From: Cenococcum geophilum 1.58
Taxonomy: Eukaryota > Ascomycota > Dothideomycetes > Gloniales > Gloniaceae
Reading direction: 5' to 3'
Assembly: GCA_001692895.1 (NCBI GenBank)
Contig: KV748280.1
Coordinates: forward strand, 186,001-250,000
DNA length: 64,000 nt
The position numbers and the translations under genes were made by a program. Below are positions 61,938 to 64,000 of the stretch, piece after piece (position 1 is the first letter of the stretch; the number at the start of each line of letters is the position of its first letter). The notes beneath the pieces were generated by a model. That model ran no database searches. It was not told the DNA's origin and was given only the letters and a program-made list of their open reading frames with translations.

Positions 61938-61979
61938 CACTAACGGAGCTTTCGGCAACACTGGCCGAGCTGTATGCTC
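61938..61979 (-). repeat. Right TIR of the MULE-like element
   Basis: Reads GAGCATACAGCTCGG inward on the minus strand, directly bordered by the second CCTCCGTAC (61,980-61,988). Alignment with the left TIR needs no gaps over 42 bp. Confidence 0.75.
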
Positions 61980-62280
61980 CCTCCGTACAGTGATGTCAAA
62001 ATTATAAATTCGCTACGCGCATCCAATCTCGCTTGGTTGCCACCAACTGTACATAGTAATTGTAGCGAAGCCGTATACTTGGCTGCAAGAACCTTCGCGA
62101 TCCCGCAGTGTCGTAATCTTCATTAAATATCGTAAGGTTTCCACCCGTATTATTAATATTGCTAAATTTCATCGACCTCTCTGCAAAGAGAGCGTTGTAT
62201 TTGCATTTTTGGCGGTCATAAGAGAGGTGTAGTTACGGGGGAGAAGGGGGAGAAGAGGAAGCGTATATCTTCAATTTAGT

Positions 62281-62345
62281 TCTCCTGGCCAACCAAAGCG
62301 AATCTCCAGGGCAACCAAGGCGATTCTCCAGGGCAACCAAAAAGG
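62281..62345. repeat. 22-bp direct repeat, nearly three copies
   Basis: Units start TCTCCAGGGCAACCAA (first unit TCTCCTGGCCAACCAA) at 62,281, 62,303 and 62,325. Function unknown. Confidence 0.85.
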
Positions 62346-62436
62346 TTCTTGCGCGTAGCCACAACCGTTCGCTTCAATTACAAGCGAGACTAGATGCGGG
62401 TACCAAATTTAAAATTTCGCAGCGCCGCTAAAGGGG

Positions 62437-62522
62437 GGGGTGCAGTGCCAAGCTGCACCGTGCATGAACACCGTACCGAGCTGTATGGTGTCCATGCACG
62501 GTGCAGCTTGGCATTGCACCCC
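62437..62522. repeat. Near-perfect palindrome: 40-bp arms, 6-bp loop
   Basis: Arms 62,437-62,476 and 62,483-62,522 pair at 37 of 40 positions. The three mismatches are all transitions. Core motifs include GCCAAGCTGCACCGTGCATG. TAAAG occurs on both sides (62,429-62,433 and 62,530-62,534), which may be a target duplication. It is GC-rich and unlike the RIPped DNA. It could be a foldback-type MITE, or a transcribed hairpin at the 3' side of the HET-type gene. Confidence 0.85.
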
Positions 62523-62856
62523 AGCGGGTTAAAGGATAGAGAACTAACAGAATGCAGCAGCTTAGCGATCCTCGTGCCCGTTCTCGGCCGCCAGCGACAG
62601 CGCTGTCCATCCGCGTCTGTTCAAGTCGACGTTGGTAAGCTCAGTCGACTTCTCTTCAAACAACTCTAATGCCCCGCCATCTGGGAATAGAATTGAGGTC
62701 TTCTTGAGAGCCTTTGTTCAAAGTAGGATAATGTGATATTCTGTCTCAGTTCTAATCTGCAGGTTTCGGCTCAAATATGTATGGGATCACCTAATTATGC
62801 CTTAATTTGCCTAAGGCACCTAGAACGCGACACATTCTTGGCATCATATCACATAA

Positions 62857-64000
62857 CTAGACGAGAACAATGTCTTCCAGATCCTCAAAGTCATCCGGCC
62901 ATAGCTCTCCGTTCATGATCCCATGCACATAGCAATGTGTGACCAGCCGATAGCCACCTTCCACCGGTTTCAAGACGAGCGGCTGTTCCAGCCCGCTCAC
63001 AATTGCAATCTTGTCTCCCGTCCCCAACGATTCTGGAAGAGGATCCGCGGCAGTGCCGAACCGGTTGTTCTCCGTGTAGAAGAAGCACTTGTCCTGACAA
63101 AAGCCAATCGCCAGTCCATGGAACCTCAATCCTGCTTCTCCTAAAGCACCACCCCGAAGTCGCGCTATAGAAGTTTCAGGTGGAAGTGTTTGACGAATCT
63201 GCTGGAGATAGTCTTCGCGTTCGGATTGTCCACGGGGGATGGTTCCTCCTTGGCCCATCGACTCGAGAAGCCTCTCAAGCAGGCCAATTTCCCCCAACCG
63301 CATGGTATTAAACCACGTTTCGAATGCCCCGCCTAACAGGTTGGCTTCGGGGCTGTCATTAACAAGCGTCCGCCGAAGAGCTTCCCCGGAATCAATACCG
63401 CCAGAATAATCCGCCCACTGACTCATATCCACCCAAGACTCCATCACCAGATAGCTAGGCTCCAAGGTAGCCAGGTCCATCCGAGGTCTGGGTTGATCCG
63501 AAGTCGCGCGATTGCCGTTGTTTATCAAGAGAGGATCAGCCTTGAAAATCACAGTATCCACGATTTTGCCTTTCAAGATCAGTGCTTTCCTATCGTCCGA
63601 AAAATCCCAAAGCGCAATTGAATCTCGGTCTGAGGCTGCAAATCTACCCCGCGTCACGGCGTATCTGGAATCGGTGTTGGCCCAGCCATTCTCCGAAAAG
63701 TCGGGTACCCACGATGGAAGATCATCCTGACGGCGTGCAGACGGAACGTGATATAGAATCTGAAGGTACTCGTCAGCCTGGATACAGGAGATGACAGCTT
63801 CTCTAAAGACATCTTCGATAGGCTTCCTATAATCTGGCAAATCAAACGCGATTTCTAGTTCCTGAAAGATACCGAATAAGCTGAAGATCCTGTCTTTCGG
63901 CTCCGTCGCGCCTTTCCGTCGGATATTCTCGAGAATCGCAAAGACCAAAGGATCATTTTCCGGGTTGGGGAGGAATCTGGCGGCATTTTCTTCTACCGTG
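62857..64000 (-). CDS. HET-type (heterokaryon incompatibility) protein, C-terminal part; gene runs off the right edge
   Basis: The frame is open from the window edge to the stop at 62,857-62,859, at least 380 codons, with normal codon use and no RIP stops. Motifs typical of the region behind a HET domain are GATEPKDRIFSLFGI (near 63,900), LPSWVPDFSENGW (near 63,700) and a C-terminal GTGDKIAIVSGLEQPLVLK followed by GGYRLVTHCYVHGIMNGE (about 62,910-63,030), the usual end of this family. The HET domain itself, which triggers cell death when incompatible hyphae fuse, is expected upstream, beyond 64,000. A TTG near 63,948 is not a credible start because the same frame continues upstream (reads VEENAARFLPNPENDPLV). 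The allele or ligand recognised cannot be told from the sequence. It is the only intact host gene in the window and lies 0.9 kb from the transposon block. Confidence 0.9.
   Translation of the reverse strand, partial: TVEENAARFLPNPENDPLVFAILENIRRKGATEPKDRIFSLFGIFQELEIAFDLPDYRKPIEDVFREAVISCIQADEYLQILYHVPSARRQDDLPSWVPDFSENGWANTDSRYAVTRGRFAASDRDSIALWDFSDDRKALILKGKIVDTVIFKADPLLINNGNRATSDQPRPRMDLATLEPSYLVMESWVDMSQWADYSGGIDSGEALRRTLVNDSPEANLLGGAFETWFNTMRLGEIGLLERLLESMGQGGTIPRGQSEREDYLQQIRQTLPPETSIARLRGGALGEAGLRFHGLAIGFCQDKCFFYTENNRFGTAADPLPESLGTGDKIAIVSGLEQPLVLKPVEGGYRLVTHCYVHGIMNGELWPDDFEDLEDIVLV

Larger units (their letters stand above)
55671..61979. mobile_element. MULE-like DNA transposon, 6.3 kb, with 9-bp TSD and two convergent genes
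   Basis: Terminal inverted repeats of 42 bp (55,671-55,712 and 61,938-61,979), 33 of 42 identical. They start GAG and share the core GCCGAAAGCTCCG. A perfect 9-bp direct repeat CCTCCGTAC flanks the element exactly (55,662-55,670 and 61,980-61,988). Eight- to eleven-base duplications are typical of Mutator-like elements (established knowledge). Inside are a probable transposase gene on + (about 57,100-59,000) and an intron-rich gene on - (59,809 to about 61,900), pointing at each other. Both have RIP-type stops. The TIRs and outermost 100-150 bp are barely RIPped. It inserted into the tail of a Tc1-like remnant and marks the border to non-RIPped DNA. Confidence 0.75.
61989..62856. other. Non-RIPped intergenic DNA beside the HET-type gene
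   Basis: Composition is balanced and CpA/TpG steps are normal. It contains 22-bp direct repeats (62,281-62,345) and a strong hairpin (62,437-62,522), listed separately. TACAGTGATGTCAAAATT at 61,986-62,003 resembles the end of a fungal Tc1-type TIR next to a TA, but I see no partner. Open frames over the hairpin are by-products of the palindrome. Confidence 0.7.

Noticed and set aside
61986-62060. Second Tc1-type transposon starting at TA + CAGTGATGTCAAAATT
   Set aside because: Only one possible end is visible and no inverted partner or transposase follows. Mentioned in the intergenic entry but not called.
62394-62669. Open frames on both strands over the hairpin
   Set aside because: They arise from the palindrome 62,437-62,522 and have no family resemblance.
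62891-63845. Several shorter frames on both strands inside the HET-type gene
   Set aside because: Shadow frames of the 380-codon HET-type coding sequence.

Overview
This window is a filamentous ascomycete (Pezizomycotina) genome segment. About 62 kb is a transposon graveyard and the last 2 kb is ordinary gene space. Nearly all of 1-61,900 is AT-rich, poor in CpA/TpG and flooded with TpA. Stops in the old reading frames are mostly TAA/TAG where CAA/CAG (Gln) is expected. That is the signature of RIP (repeat-induced point mutation), a fungal defence acting on duplicated DNA. From about 61,940 the composition becomes normal, and the right edge holds part of an intact heterokaryon-incompatibility (HET-type) gene.

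Layout. (1) 1-22,963: a minus-strand Gypsy element (outer B) split by four later insertions: Gypsy A (1-6689, minus, runs off the left edge), a complete second copy of B in the opposite direction (7618-13,762, TSD ACTCT) and a Tad1-like LINE (14,892-20,462, 17-bp TSD). Gypsy A itself carries an un-RIPped 151-bp Tc1/mariner-type MITE, and inner B carries a solo LTR. (2) 22,964-49,780: a very large palindrome (element X). Its arms carry an ordered train of minisatellites around a loop of about 0.84 kb. Gypsy C (25,535-48,107, TSD ATTAG) sits in its right arm, Gypsy D (30,620-47,200, TSD AAATA) sits inside C, a further X-type segment sits inside D, and a Copia element (37,205-42,893) sits inside that segment. 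Nesting is five levels deep. (3) 49,781-55,670: remnants, namely a D-like gag+LTR piece, a 3' piece of another Gypsy (E) and a 5'-truncated Tc1-like transposon. (4) 55,671-61,979: a DNA transposon with 42-bp imperfect TIRs and a perfect 9-bp TSD (CCTCCGTAC), as in Mutator-like elements. It carries two convergent intron-containing genes: a probable DDE transposase (+) and an unrecognised, very intron-rich gene (-). (5) 61,989-64,000: non-RIPped flank with a 40-bp-arm hairpin, 22-bp direct repeats and the HET-type gene.

The most interesting system is the 6.3-kb MULE-like element. Its second gene keeps one reading frame across twelve exons joined by eleven introns of 40-62 nt. Many of these introns share an A/T-rich core upstream of an ATCTAAC branch site, which resembles introner-like elements inside a transposon cargo gene. 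The minisatellite-train palindrome is the second candidate for something undescribed. Apart from the HET-type gene I see no intact host gene. Many open frames in the arrays come from tandem repeats whose unit length is a multiple of three.
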